Assembly: GCF_009870125.1 (NCBI RefSeq)
Contig: NC_046680.1
Coordinates: forward strand, 17,131,501-17,195,500
Source of the DNA: Drosophila pseudoobscura
Taxonomy: Eukaryota; Arthropoda; Insecta; Diptera; Drosophilidae
Reading direction: 5' to 3'
Length of the DNA: 64,000 nucleotides
Shown here: positions 1-11,226 of the stretch, piece after piece
Position numbering within the stretch: position 1 is the stretch's first letter
How the letters are laid out: the number at the start of each line of letters is the position of its first letter
Position numbers and translations under genes: made by a program
The notes under the pieces: model-generated
The model's input: only the letters and a program-made list of their open reading frames with translations
What the model was told of the DNA's origin: nothing
Database searches by the model: none

Positions 1-198
1 TGGGATCGTGATCCCTCGGCAACCTCTACACTTGAGATGCTGGATACCATGATCAGGACCATGATCGATACAACCAACCCCTTTAGTCAAGCCCTAGTTA
101 CTTACTATTTAACTTACTGTTTAACTTACTCGTTTTTCGCTTCGAGGATCGTTAAACTCCCCTGTTTAGATATTTTCTACCACGTAAATACCCTGTAA
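1..198 (+). CDS. Possible 3' end of an unidentified protein gene (partial)
   Basis: The frame that starts at base 1 stays open to a TAA at 196-198, about 65 codons, and its first 25 codons (WDRDPSATSTLEMLDTMIRT...) look like ordinary coding sequence. A plus-strand AATAAA follows at 320-325. The second half reads through a short repeated run (ACTTACT/ATTTAACTTACT), which looks less like protein, so the true end may be a splice or stop elsewhere. I do not recognise a family. An open stretch of this length can arise by chance, so this is only a candidate terminal exon of a gene lying to the left and converging on the TMBIM gene. Confidence 0.3.
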   Translation, partial: WDRDPSATSTLEMLDTMIRTMIDTTNPFSQALVTYYLTYCLTYSFFASRIVKLPCLDIFYHVNTL

Positions 199-319
199 AT
201 ACATAAGTATATCAAATGGCATACATTTTGTGATTGTATTTTATAGTTACACCCATACCAATAACCATAACTATACACATACACGTACACGTACACACAG
301 ATATACAGTATAATTAAAT

Positions 320-325
320 AATAAA
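320..325 (+). terminator. Candidate poly(A) signal
   Basis: AATAAA on the + strand, about 120 bases after the stop of the possible upstream gene. It would end that transcript before the convergent TMBIM gene. Confidence 0.3.
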
Positions 326-656
326 CTTATTGTAACTACCGTAGGGCAAAACGAGCCAAAAAATTAAGTTTATAAAATATTGAATTACCAATAATGCAAC
401 AGTCGTATTTCTATTTTGGATACAGCACTTTGGCATGCACTCGTAATGCGCCAGGCGCAGAACAAAATTAGTTGCAACAATTGCGATGTAACATTCTGTT
501 TCGATCGCTGTTGGCTTGGCACTGCTTTTCGATCACTTATCACTTATCATCTTACAGCAAATAAATACATTAACAAGTCCATAAAATTGAGAGCAGAGCA
601 TGGATCGGATCCTGCCTTGCGAAAGGATACTGTCGTGGGATCTTTTTAGCAATCCA

Positions 657-2261
657 CTAGTTGAACTTTTGAAGAATCCGTAGGATATATACGAGAATGC
701 GAACCACATCGACGTACAGTGTGAGAGCGGCAAATACGTATTCCTCCGGACTGAACTGATATTCGTGATTCCCGCCGACGATCTGTTGTGTATCGTAGAT
801 GAGGAAGAAGCAGGCAATAATGGCCATTAATGACGACATGACTATATTTTCGGTGAGGCTCGGCATGAGCATGTTGCTCAAGCCAAAGATGATGATGCAC
901 ATCACAAATGTGACTAGGACCCCGCCCATGGCGGTGTAGTCAACTTTCGTTTGAATGGCATAAACAGACAGGCCGATGACCAGGAACGCGGTTACTCCAA
1001 CAGCGATAAGCACCAAGTTGGCGTTCATTACGCTGGAAACGCAGCCCAGCATCAGAGACATTGTCACAGTGAAGATTCCAAGACAAACAAGGTTTGTGGG
1101 ATGAGCGCGTCGGACACCTTCTATACAGACTATCATGATCAGAACTATGATATTAAGGACTGCGGCCACTATGAGCACAACGGGATTCTTCTGCACAAAC
1201 ATTTTTGTTGGCTCGTGGTACAGAAAAAGGCCGATAGTTCCACAGGTGAAAAGCAATTGTACCTGCAAATGTAAGCTAACGTCAATCCCATTATTGATAC
1301 TTGTTTTTATTGGAAGGTACTTACCAGCAGAATGGAATAAACCTTGCGAATGAAGCCTTTGCGTATGGTCTGGTCGTCGAAGTGTATGTTCTTAACCTCC
1401 TCCCCATAGACTTCCTCATACCCATGGGTAGGTACTCGTACTGTGATTTGTTCAGACTCCGAGAGCGGTGCTGCTTTAAACAGCACCGCAGCGTCAAACG
1501 CCTGAGATGTTGTTGATGGTTCTCTTCTCTCAGGCGGTGGCAACGGAATAGGAGGATAGCGTTCATGATTATTGAGGGGCTCTGCGATTAGCGGTTATCA
1601 ATACAAATTTATAAATTCAATATGTACATACATACATGCATATGTATGCAAAATTCTGAGAACTGCCTTCCAGCTTAAAACCTCTAGAGGGACTGAGACT
1701 GTAAAGCACTATGGGCATGGAATTGTCTTGCATGGCCTCCAGCGGGACTTTTGTCTGCTCTGATAATGATGATTTTGTGGTCGTCAGAATGCATTGTACG
1801 TTTAGTCGCAATGAACTTTGCACAAGGCTTATGTATGTAGCCGAAACACCAACAAATTAGATCTGCAGGAACTCATGATCTTCGTTTGAGGGTGGTAACA
1901 CGCACGCTCGATGGTGAATTTGCCCTTAAATCTAAATGATTGGAAGTACTTTCTGAACAAAATGAGAAGAATTGTTCATTTTGATAAACTTATATTTCAA
2001 ATTGTTGTGGAAAGCATCCGTTATACTTCTGTGAATTCGACCGGAAATGATTTTATTGGATTGTAAACGTAAACAAAAAGCATGTGAAGGAGGTGCCAGC
2101 TGCCCTTGCAGCTTGCAAATAAATGCCATTTCTTGGAATTGTATATTCGTTTGGCTGTGTCGGTGAAATTCCTCTCATTTGCATACATATTTCTGACCGG
2201 GTACAAACTTACCGGTCAAAGTTGTTAGATCTACAACCAGCTTTCCTTGGTGGATAGTCAT
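657..2261 (-). CDS. Bax inhibitor-1/lifeguard (TMBIM) family membrane protein
   Basis: Three coding exons on the - strand: 2261-2213, 1581-1325 and 1262-657, giving 303 residues. The start ATG at 2261 is inferred: the 49-base first exon ends at a strong GTAAGT donor and its phase fits the next exon, whose frame has no ATG of its own. Residues 1-90 are a Pro-rich cytosolic tail. After it comes the family's entry sequence (IRKGFIRKVYSILLVQLLFT) and a seven-helix hydrophobic region to the C terminus, with the conserved YDTQQIVGG block and the late VDVVRILVYILRIL helix. Family members sit in ER, Golgi or plasma membranes, leak calcium and suppress cell death. In melanogaster I would compare CG30379 first. 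It is divergent from the small secreted gene, with about 420 bases between start codons. The product family is sure; exon 1 is less so. Confidence 0.88.
1582..2212 (-). other. First intron of the TMBIM gene
   Basis: This 631-base stretch lies between the inferred exon 1 donor and the GCAG acceptor of exon 2. It holds short AT-rich tracts and TACATA runs and no convincing exon. Confidence 0.6.
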
Positions 2262-2554
2262 TATAAACAGTGTGTTGTTTGATTCAATGAAGTTCTTTTA
2301 ATCAATTTTCCTTAAAAACTGTGGTCCTTTGTTCGGCTTTTATGATGCGCGAAATCGTTGATAATGTGGGCTGTGGGGATAGAATGGGGGACTTTATATT
2401 CAAAGATGCCAGATGGGAAGCTTTTTTGTGTAGTGCTGCCAACCCGGCTAAGTCAAACAGCATTCAACAGCTGTCTGCAACAACAAAAACACAAAATACA
2501 TTACACATACATTCATATTAATGCTACACCAGCCATTCGTTTTGGCCAACATTG

Positions 2555-2630
2555 GTAAGTTTACTTGGTCCACAGCTTGCAACGGGTCTTAACGGGGCTT
2601 AAGCGGGTTCAGTTCTGTCTTGTCTTGTAG
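2555..2630 (+). other. 5'UTR intron of the small secreted-protein gene
   Basis: A good donor (TTG|GTAAGT) and acceptor (CTTGTCTTGTAG) are 76 bases apart and lie just upstream of the ATG at 2683. The transcript would therefore start before 2555 and share a promoter region with the divergent TMBIM gene. Confidence 0.5.
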
Positions 2631-2682
2631 CCGAAAAGTAAAAGTAAACAAACCGCTCGCGTGCGTGCGTAATTGATACATA

Positions 2683-2985
2683 ATGAATGTGGTTACAAAA
2701 CTATTCAATATATTGGCTGTTTTCTCGTTGGCCCGAATGCCACTGATGAATGCCAAACCCTATGATCCAAATGATCCCAAAATAGCAGAATGCTGCCTTC
2801 CACCTGAGGGCATGTTCGAAGCTTTCTATCCGCGGGAAGTTGAAGGAATCCCGAATAGCGCCTCTCGTCCCGCTCATGGTCATGGTAGTTTCTTTAAACA
2901 TCGCAATCCTGCGCTGGTGGACACAAAAAATGCAGCAGCCTATGGCTATCGGTTCGATGGAAAGCGGCGATTCAATTTTGATTAG
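2683..2985 (+). CDS. Small secreted protein, 100 residues, unknown function
   Basis: A single open exon starts at an ATG and ends at TAG (2983-2985), with AATAAA 26 bases later. Residues 1-24 form a hydrophobic signal peptide ending in a small-residue cleavage context (PLMNA-KP). The mature part is about 76 residues. It carries a Cys pair in AECCLPPEGMFEAFYP, a Gly/His patch (RPAHGHGSFFKH) and a basic/aromatic C terminus (YGYRFDGKRRFNFD). The two adjacent Cys allow at most one unusual disulfide or dimerisation. I do not recognise a family. The signal peptide, in-place poly(A) site and 5'UTR intron argue for a real gene. It could be a secreted peptide precursor, but no clear dibasic-processed repeat is present. 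Confidence 0.7.
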   Translation: MNVVTKLFNILAVFSLARMPLMNAKPYDPNDPKIAECCLPPEGMFEAFYPREVEGIPNSASRPAHGHGSFFKHRNPALVDTKNAAAYGYRFDGKRRFNFD

Positions 2986-3010
2986 TCATTCATAGCTAAA
3001 ATGAATAATG

Positions 3011-3016
3011 AATAAA
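3011..3016 (+). terminator. Poly(A) signal of the small secreted-protein gene
   Basis: AATAAA lies 26 bases after the TAG stop and is the only canonical signal close to it. Confidence 0.55.
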
Positions 3017-3299
3017 GAGAAAATGTAAATGGAAAATATGTTGCTTTTTACTATAACATAACGGAAAAAAGCAGTGACGCAGGGCAACAGTGGTACGTGT
3101 GAATGGCAAAAGTCAAGAGGAAGAAGAAAAAGAGTAGGGTGACCGTTTATGGTATTTTTAACACTTTTTAAAGATATATCTAAGAAAAAATGGTTCCATA
3201 CGCAGGTTTTATTAATTTTCGCTCTCAAATCGTACTTACGTGTATCATTTATTCCAATGGATTGCATTTGTATTCTTTTCGTTTTTTTTACTTTCAAAC

Positions 3300-4140
3300 A
3301 ATACCTATTTGGCGCGCACCACTCGCATCCAGTCGATAGTAGCGCTGGCCGATCTGCTTTCTTCGAAACGGTTATTGGTTCTTTTAGCTCTCAATCTTCA
3401 TCAATGCGTTAAAACTATGTGGGTAGAGCTAAGGGTTTTAGTTAGTCAGCATTATTCAACGGAATATCAAAATTTAGTAATAAGAACGACTTTTCTCTTA
3501 CGTTTTATTTGTTTGACCTGTTCTTGGCAAAATCTAATAAGAGCAAGTATTTAAAATAGACCAGTCAAATAGAAAATAGTTTCATTAATTGGATAAAATT
3601 ATGTGGGCATGGCTAAATGGTTTATATAGCTCATAATACTCGACGGAACATCAAAATTGAGCAATATAGTTTTTAATCGTTGACGGAGAACAGTTAACCT
3701 ATTATAAGCCAAGGGGGTGTTTCAATTTTCCACCGAAAATAATTAAAATTTCATAATGTTAGCGCAGTGTAGGAGAAAGATATAGTGTGTTTTTATGTAA
3801 GTTCAGAGGAAATATTTACAATCGTTAATATTTTCCGCCATTTACCTCCAGTGTTTGAACTATTTAAATAGAGGGGGCATAAGAGGGCTAAGTTCGGTTT
3901 TTCAGCTATATTGTTGATGAGAACCAAAATTGAGGCAAAAACAATAAAAGCCAAGTATTTTATAAGCCAGTCAAGTAGAAAATTGATTCATTAAACGGAT
4001 AAAACTATCTGGGCATGGCTAAATGTTCTATCTAGCTAGTAATATTAAACCGAATATGTAAAATAGAACTTGAGTCCGTCAGTATATTTACGGTATATTT
4101 TGAAAATGAGACGGAAATGAAACGGAATGTTTTTATTTAC
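3300..4140 (-). repeat. Left array of a dispersed repeat, unit about 470 bp
   Basis: One near-complete unit (about 3560-3930) is flanked by diverged partial units (about 3410-3560 and 3990-4140). On the - strand it matches the + strand array at 17.2-18.3 kb almost base for base over long blocks, for example the blocks around 3600-3650 and 3700-3790. Each unit carries short landmarks: TATATAAACCATTTAGCC, AGCCATGCCCACATAATT and a CCCCCTATATTTAAATAG-like box. No ORF of useful length is present. It ends about 40 bases before the PIG-X start codon, so PIG-X promoter sequence must lie inside or right beside it. The type is unknown: a Helitron/DINE-like or SGM-like non-autonomous element with internal tandem repeats is possible. 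Confidence 0.8.
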
Positions 4141-4177
4141 AAATTTGCTTGAGAATTGTTCGTTTTATTAGCTTAAA

Positions 4178-5179
4178 ATGATTTCAAAGCCTAATTGGAT
4201 GAGTGCAATAGGTGTGATTGCGCTCCTGGCAAGTGCAGCGCACAGCTATCTTCTGCAACAGCCGATAGTGCACGTCGAAATGGAGAAGGCCGGCATGCAC
4301 AGGTCGGTAGTGTGAACTGTCCAACAAATAATTTTATGAATTGTATTCTATGTATACGACAGAACACTAACGTACAGAGTGCAGTTCGATTTTCCCCTGG
4401 CGGGCAAGGACTGTGACTATATGCTGCTGCAACCGCTGCCAGCAGCCGTTTACATAAGCACCGACGAGCTGGATGATTTGCAGCGCCTCAGAAGAGTAAG
4501 TTTGTCTGCAGTTCTTTGAAATGGAATCTTAGGCTTATCCTATTGACTTTCCAGCTAAGTGCCGTCTACCCGAAGTTTGTGAACATTGAAGAGCCAACTG
4601 AGAGGGCGCAGCCGTTCTCTGTGTTGTTGCGCGGCGTGCCGAAACTAATGGAAATTGTAACGCTTCCAATTCATTTTCGCTATCACGCACCGAGCGATAA
4701 GAGGTTCAGTGTTCTTGACTATTGTAAAGCATACTCGATTGCATTTATATTAACCGCAAACACCTTACAGATCCACCAGCATGGTAGCTATAGCTACGCC
4801 AGAACTCTATCTGAACTGTCCGATCGCTGATAGTGAGCTGGTTGACAATGAATTGGTTGCCCGACCTGATAAGCTGTACTGCCTGAACGCGCACAAAAGC
4901 AGATTTGACGAAAACATCGTCACAGATACGGAGCCGACAACCCTCCACAATCTGGAGCGTTGCAACTGGAAGCAAATACATGTGGAATACCAGCTGAGGG
5001 CGCCTCTAAGAGCAGAAATACCCGTTGGCAATACGAATGCATATGCTCCTGTTCTTTATGGCACCATTATACTCACCTGGACGATGGCCATTTGGACAAT
5101 GCTACGCACACTGTCATCTTCGCGCCGCATTAATCAGCGACTTAACGAACAGCGGCAGTTGCAGCGAAAGGTCAAGTAA
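4178..5179 (+). CDS. PIG-X: PIG-X, GPI mannosyltransferase I subunit
   Basis: Four exons join in phase: 4178-4302, 4363-4495, 4555-4703 and 4771-5179, 271 residues. Residues 1-23 are a signal peptide. The lumenal part carries the PIG-X/PBN1 family features: a short start (EKAGMHRTLTYRVQFDFPL), the LPAAVYIS block, a central FVNIEEPTE segment that matches the family's de-protected lumenal core, then an HFRYHAP motif and a Cys-containing stretch. One membrane helix lies near the C terminus (VLYGTIILTWTMAIWTML), followed by a short basic cytosolic tail. In other animals PIG-X stabilises PIG-M, which adds the first mannose to the GPI anchor in the ER. Its 3' end converges on the MFS gene. The first donor (AG|GTCGGT) is weak but gives the only continuous frame. 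Confidence 0.85.
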
Positions 5180-5635
5180 CATGCAACGAAATCGGTACGC
5201 TTCCATTCCAATATCGAGACAGTTCTGAACGGGGCTGGAAGCAGTGGATAAAAGTGATTAGGTTCCTTTACTTCTCGTCAGACGAACAAAGAATTTAGTA
5301 TTGTAAATATTTATTGGTATGCTCGGAGCAAGCAGAGACAGACGATGATAAGACAATTCAAATATTTAAACATATTCCGGACATAATACATATGAAACGT
5401 GCCACACATCGTAAACTTTATATTAAGCTTATCACAAATTGTAGTCATATTAAGCCTAGCATTAACATAAACGTAAACCAAAGTCTTTAATTATAACTAA
5501 AGCATATATCAAATATCGCTGATTTGCTAGACGCGTGTCCCGAACTATCTACCCATACAGAAATTGTATATTATAGTAACTTATAGAGCCATAATAGTGT
5601 AAACGAGATTGTGGACAGGGTCGAGGTACAGCATA
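5180..5635. other. Convergent 3' intergenic region, PIG-X and MFS gene
   Basis: AT-rich sequence between two facing stop codons, with no ORF of note. It should contain both 3'UTRs. A - strand AATAAA (5310-5315) could end the MFS transcript. No clear + strand signal was found for PIG-X. Confidence 0.6.
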
Positions 5636-8218
5636 TTAAAAACGATTGTCCTTGTCTGTCGTGGGAGCAATGGTCTTGGAGTCGTTCTCAATGTGGTTGC
5701 GCAAGGTTATCGTGCTGGACAGGTTCTTTGGCTCGTTCCAGGACTGCACAGTGGCCTTGCCAAATATCACAAACAAGGTGTTGCATACTAAGTAAACTGC
5801 CCCGGTGATGAAGAAGACCGTACGCCATTGGCTCGGATCCTCCTCCTCGGTTAGAATGGCGCCGACCACCAACGGCGCGACAATAGATGTCACACCGGCA
5901 ATTCCGTTGGTTACGCCCATCATAGGACCGGCAAAGTTGGGCGACAAATCAATGTGGTTAATGAGGTAACCACAGGAGCAGCCCGCATTGATTCCCACGG
6001 CAAGCGTCAGCAGTAGAATGGCCCAGGTCTTCTCGTCGGCGGTCATGTAGCCCAGTCCGATCAGGCAGGTCATCGGTCCCCACTGTCCAATCGAGTTGAA
6101 GAGCTTGCGGGCAGTCGTGGTCGAAATGACGCCTCGGTTGATGAGCAGATCCGATATGGGGCTGACCACCAGGCAGAGCACTCCCATGGCAAAGTATGGC
6201 AGGGAGGAGAGGAATGCATTCGATTTGACATCCAACTGCAGAACCTTGCTCATGTACGAGGGCATCTCGGTTAGCAGCGTGTAGAATCCCCAGGTGAAGC
6301 CGCAGTGAGCGGCCAAAAGTCCGTAAAAGGCTGGCGATTTGAATATCGAGATCCAGGGCACTGGCATGGACTGGAGTAGACGGACAAAACGAAATCAGAC
6401 TATGCTTACTCTGGAATAAAATCAACTGGTGTGTTGTACATACCTGACTGCTACTGTTGCTGCCTGTGAGGCTCTCGATGTACTCCCGTTCCGCCTTCGT
6501 GATGTTGCGTGCTGTGGCTGGTTCGTCGGCAGCCTGCCAGAAAAAGAGCAACGCCCAGGCCAAGCTAAGGCCTCCAGACAAGTAGAACAGTCCGGGCCAG
6601 CCCATGCTCGACTCGAAAATGAATCCACTCGTGACCAGAATAACAGCCGTCCCGAACTGGGCGCCCGAATAGATGCCGGTGGTAAGGAAGCCCCGCTCCG
6701 TGCGCGGCACCCATTTGGCCAACAAGGTGTGTACACAGGGGTAGACAGTGCCTTGAACTAGACCGGTGAGGACCCGCAATACGCAGACACTCTCCCAGCC
6801 ATTGGCCGCCGCCATGGGATGGAAAAATGACAAGACTCCGCCGATGGCGGTGGCCGATCCCAGAACTATTTTTGCCCCGAAACGTTTGGCCAGCAAACCT
6901 GAGGGAACCTGCGAGACGACATAGCCCCAGAAGAAGCTGCTCAGTATCAGGGACTTATCCGACAAATCCCAGCTGTAGTAGGGGGCCCCGGCAGTGGATT
7001 GTGTCATCGGTACGATGGCGGCCGATATGTCGACGCGCTGAAAGTAGTTGATCATCATGCCGACGAACAGGAGGATTGCCTGCCAGTGGCGAGCTCCAAA
7101 TCCTCGTGCTATTGGAAGAATAAAATTAAGAATTGATTAAAGTCCTGTAAATGATTTCTATACTTAATTAACAATGCTTAACAGGCTAATGTGTGGAGAT
7201 GATTTGGCACCACCCGGAGTAGCAGAGGTGTCCTCTCCCCATTTACGAAGTAAACCATGTCGGCGCGGATCGTCGTCTGGCAAAGTAATCTACCGATTGC
7301 CCCATTATATAAATTAACTGTGGGATTTGTTTGGTTTGTCATTTGCATGATTATTTCTAGGACCTTTTTTATTTTCAATTTACGTTTTATGGCCGTTTAA
7401 CAATGTTCTGATAGTGCGTGCTGATGCCATTAATTAACGACTCCGACTGAATGCTTTGTCTTTTATTATATTATAATAATATTTTCATTATCATCACCGC
7501 AAGCAAATGAGGAAAAACAAAACAAAGCTCGCCTGTTTTCAATGGAAAAGTGGCCGCCGACCCAGCACAGGGTAGTAGTCAAGGGAGGGGCCTCGAAAAG
7601 TGTGAAACAAGCCATATTTCTTAACTGCTCTCCGGGCTTGTCCTCAATAGATCTGGAGACTTACTTTTATTCCCCAAAAATTATGTACCCTGCAGATGGG
7701 AAGAAACCTTAAGAATAATGTAAATATTTACATTGCCTCAAACGAAATTATCTTCTGTTTGTGATTTGTGTGAAGATATGTATATAAGATACGGGCATGA
7801 TATATGCCAGCAGATGACTAATTTGCAAGTAAAACTAGACATCAGGAATGCAGCAACAATAAGATCATAGGGTAGGTCTGGAAACAGACATAGTGTGATC
7901 GTACTAATGATAGAAAGCACCATGTATTGTGGTATAAGAGCGAGCCGATCATTGTTGCATCACTTGGATTATCAACTACAATTCAGTCGTGTTCTCAACC
8001 GGCAAACTCGTATCAATAACCCATTAAGAGTTGACTAAAGGAAAAAAAATTCTCAGCTCGGCCACAGCGATTAAATACGAGTACACGGAAACAGTTCAGA
8101 TAGTATCTTTGATTCATTTACGAGTCTATTCGCCACTAGTTTTTATTGTTTGGTTATTCCTGTGCTGTGCTTTGATTTACTCACGCCTTGCCATATCCGA
8201 AGAGGTATCGAAACCCAT
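5636..8218 (-). CDS. SLC17-type major facilitator transporter
   Basis: Three exons on the - strand, 8218-8185, 7108-6444 and 6370-5636, give 477 residues. The 34-base first exon is inferred: it has an ATG, a GTGAGT donor and the exact phase needed by the next exon (C + CA = Pro). The rest is certain. The protein has about 12 membrane helices with SLC17 landmarks: the first helix running into MMINYFQRVDIS, the amphipathic loop after DKSLILSSFFWGYVVSQVPSG, GTVYPCVHTLLAKWVPRTERG, and a central WISIFKSPAFYGLLAAHCGFTWGFY start of the second half. SLC17 members carry organic anions such as phosphate, sialic acid or glutamate with sodium or protons. This one looks like the insect-expanded inorganic-phosphate/sialin-like branch and substrate cannot be told. 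Possibly the orthologue of CG8791. Confidence 0.88.
7109..8184 (-). other. First intron of the MFS gene
   Basis: A 1.08-kb intron by the exon model above. It is AT-rich, holds several short open frames that look random, and no exon I can support. Confidence 0.55.
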
Positions 8219-9523
8219 ATCTACTTTATTATCGTATACGCGGATTACACTAGGGACAACACTTTGATTTAGAATTGGTCAGCCTTCTTAGGCGCAATTC
8301 CGATGGACGGCGAAACGACGACTGTTCCTGGGTTGGAGTGCACCTTTCGCTTTTATACTGATACCACTAAGAACAGAACCCATTTTTCCTGATTACAGCT
8401 GGGCCAGTTTTGAAGTGCCTGCGACTCTACGCGGATCGTTCGTTCATTATCTCAACCATAATCATAAAAAAACAATAAAACTAGGCGGGAACGAACTCTC
8501 ATCTTGGCTTTTCTCCAGACTCAATGCAAATCACATATTGTATGAATTATGATGCCCATTGCTTTTGAAATAATTTCACAAATTGTTATTCTTTCGATCA
8601 ATCTGTGTACTCAGCTGTTTACTCCTTATCGCTATCAATTCGCTTCCAGAATGTTATCTAAGTCGTTTGATTATCTCCCATCTGCAGTGTTGCTGGGCTG
8701 CATTGAAAAGCCCTTTTAATTTGAATGTCTAGAGTGTAATCTCTTCTTTTGTGCATTTTTTCACCGAAATTCGTCCGTTGTTTATCCAAGGCGCTTATTG
8801 TTATATAGCACTAATACGAGTCGTCGGCACTGGGAGTTCCGGGAATTATATATACAGATATGATATCAGGTGTAATGATTGTTTGAACGGTGGCTTCGAA
8901 TCGAAAATGATGTAAGTTCTATAAAGACAGATCAATCCTTTTTGTTTGTAAGATGGAGGGCTTTAAAAATTCAAGACAAAAAGTTAAGAGCCAGGTCAGG
9001 GGCGAATAAGAGTTGAAAAGAAATAAAGTTTTCACGATCGGGAGTGACGATTGTAGCGAAGATTTGAATCAGGCGCGCAGGAAGCGCGGGCATCAAGGTT
9101 GCATTTCTTGCAGAGTGGCCAGACGGCACAATGTTGGGCCTTTTTGTTGGTTCGCTGGAAAGGCCACACCAATCGGGATTTTAGAATTAGTTTCTTAATT
9201 TAAAAATTGAAATTAAAAATAATTATCATTTTAAGATGCAGCGGCAGTAGTGTCCGCTGCAATCAGTGGAGCTTTGATTATTTTTTTTTATGCGAAAAAC
9301 CTGCATTTTTGGTAAACAGCTTGTATATTTTTCTGTTTAAATATTTTTATTGCATTTTTTACAAATATTTTCTAGCATTTTCAAATATTTCCCAATATTT
9401 TGTAGGACGCGTTATGGACCTTTGTGGTTTTTTGCCCATTCGCTGGAAAGGCCACACCAATCGGCATTTGAGAACTAAGAATTGATAAAAAAAAAAAAAC
9501 ATAAAAAGAAAACTGCGGCGGTT
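8219..9523. other. Divergent intergenic region, MFS gene and Kdm4A
   Basis: It contains the promoters of the MFS gene and Kdm4A. I see no TATA box with confidence. The outstanding element is a 26-base perfect direct repeat at 9151-9176 and 9439-9464, set in a wider partly similar context. An A-run at 9488-9499 lies just before the Kdm4A start. Confidence 0.55.
9151..9464 (+). repeat. Duplicated 26-bp element in the Kdm4A promoter region
   Basis: The same 26 bases beginning TTCGCTGGAAAGGCCACACC occur at 9151-9176 and 9439-9464, 288 bases apart. Flanks are loosely similar (a GGCCTTTTTG/GGACCTTTGTG box before, a TTTAGAATTA/TTTGAGAACTA box after). This looks like a local duplication of the region around the transcription start. 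The core GGCCACACCA resembles Drosophila core-promoter Motif 1 with mismatches. Confidence 0.75.
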
Positions 9524-11186
9524 ATGTCTACAAAGTGTTCATTTCCAGATGGGGAACAAAATAAAGTTCCCCGCATCATGACCTTTCGTCCCAGCTACAA
9601 TGAGTTCCAGCACTTTTCGACTTACATAGAGTATATGGAGAGTCGCGGGGCCCATCTCGCTGGCTTGGTTAAAATTCAGGTAAATGGTAAAATTCATGGA
9701 TGCGAATGTATGTATATTTAGCTTAACTTATGCAGCCCCCGCCAGAATGGGTCCCCAGGAAGTCTGGGTACGACATAGAGAACATCAATATGACGATTCC
9801 TCCACCGATTTCTCAGGTGGTCCAGGGGTAAGAAGTTGCTTGGCGTGAAAGATGGACACTGTACAGTTGACACTTGTGTGGACTTCGTTTTTAGGGCACA
9901 AGGAGTGTACCAGCAATTCAACGTGCAACAACGCAAGCAGATGACACTGCGTCAGTTCATGGAGAAGGCAAACTCCGAGCTACACAGCACACCGCGTCAC
10001 ATCGACTACGACGATCTGGAGCGGAAATATTGGAAGAATGTTACATACGTATCACCGCTGTATGCAGCTGATGTCCAGGGAACGCTCAGTGACGAGGAAC
10101 TAGATGTGTGGAACATCGGGCGGCTAGACACCGTACTGAACCTGGTTAACACAGATTATAATATAACCATAGACGGAGTTAATACAGCGTACCTCTATTT
10201 CGGAATGTGGAAGAGTTCCTTTGCTTGGCACACCGAAGACATGGATCTTTATTCCATAAATTATCTTCATTTTGGTGCTCCCAAAACATGGTACGCCATT
10301 CCACCGGCCTACGGAAGACGCTTGGAGAAGCTGGCCAATGAGTTATTCCCTGAAACCTATCAGGAATGCAATGCGTACCTCCGTCACAAGATGACCATGA
10401 TAAGTCCCAAAGTTTTGCGCCAGCATAATATACCCTACAACAAAATTACCCAGGAGGCGGGTGAAATTATGATAACCTTTCCGTTTGGCTACCATTCTGG
10501 CTTCAACCACGGCTTCAATGGTGCAGAGTCGACCAACTTTGCGTCCAAGCGCTGGATAGAGTATGGCAAGCGCGCTAGCATATGCAAGTGCCGCAGCGAT
10601 ATGGTTAAAATCTCAATGGAGACATTTGTGCGCCACTTTCAGCCGGAGCGCTATGATAACTGGTTGAAGGGAATAGACTTTGGCTATCACCCGGAGGAGC
10701 CAGGCAAGCTATGTCCTGCAAATCCGCCAACAATCAATGTGTACGACAAGAAGGAAAGGTAGTAATCAAGTAGTATATCCTACTCCTGATAACTATAATA
10801 AGTTATTTCACTGTTTTAGTATGGCTGTGTTCAAGTCAAAAGCTCCCACGTCGCAGAAACGAGGCTGCTCGATGGCTACAAACGCAGATGCAAATGGTGC
10901 AGATGATGACGATGATAGGGCTAGCGTAACCAGCACCAGCAGCTTACGTCTCAAGCAGGCTGTCGTAAAGCTTCGCAAACTCCCACAAAGCGCACTTGTA
11001 TCTGAACCTCCTGCCACACCAGAAAAGTATGACTTCAACTCGATTGTCGAGAAGGGCGTTAAGCGCTTGTGGGAGGAGCTGCCCAATCCAAATCCTGGAG
11101 TCAATTTGCTAAATAACGGTGTGGTGAAGAACACAAAACGAATGCGCTTTCACACAAAGGTCCTCACACTCGAGGACGAGGACTGA
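9524..11186 (+). CDS. Kdm4A: Kdm4A, JmjC lysine demethylase of histone H3
   Basis: Four exons, 9524-9679, 9736-9827, 9895-10758 and 10820-11186, join in phase to 492 residues, close to the melanogaster protein. The JmjN domain covers roughly residues 16-60. The JmjC domain covers roughly 150-315. The iron ligands are visible as H195, E197 (WHTEDMDL) and H283 (GYHSGFNHG). The extra zinc site of the KDM4 family is also present: C241, H247 (ECNAYLRH), C313 and C315. The enzyme removes methyl groups from H3K36 and H3K9 in the nucleus using iron and 2-oxoglutarate. It ends with an acidic/Ser-rich tail and no PHD or Tudor domains, as in fly Kdm4A and Kdm4B. The length fits Kdm4A better than Kdm4B. 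The ATG at 9524 follows an A-rich leader; an upstream in-frame stretch (KKKKHKKK) lacks ATG. Confidence 0.96.
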
Positions 11187-11220
11187 AGATTGACCATAGG
11201 TCCCGCTGGATCTCCTTGTA

Positions 11221-11226
11221 AATAAA
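11221..11226 (+). terminator. Kdm4A poly(A) signal
   Basis: AATAAA sits 35 bases after the Kdm4A stop codon, and no closer signal exists. Confidence 0.6.

Noticed and set aside
3300-3400. A short - strand frame reading SASATIDWMRVVRAK at the end of the left array.
   Set aside because: Too short and without a start or a partner exon; probably chance.
5958-7058. A 366-codon - strand frame spanning two MFS exons.
   Set aside because: It reads through the intron in the wrong frame after residue 210; the spliced model gives the family's second half instead.
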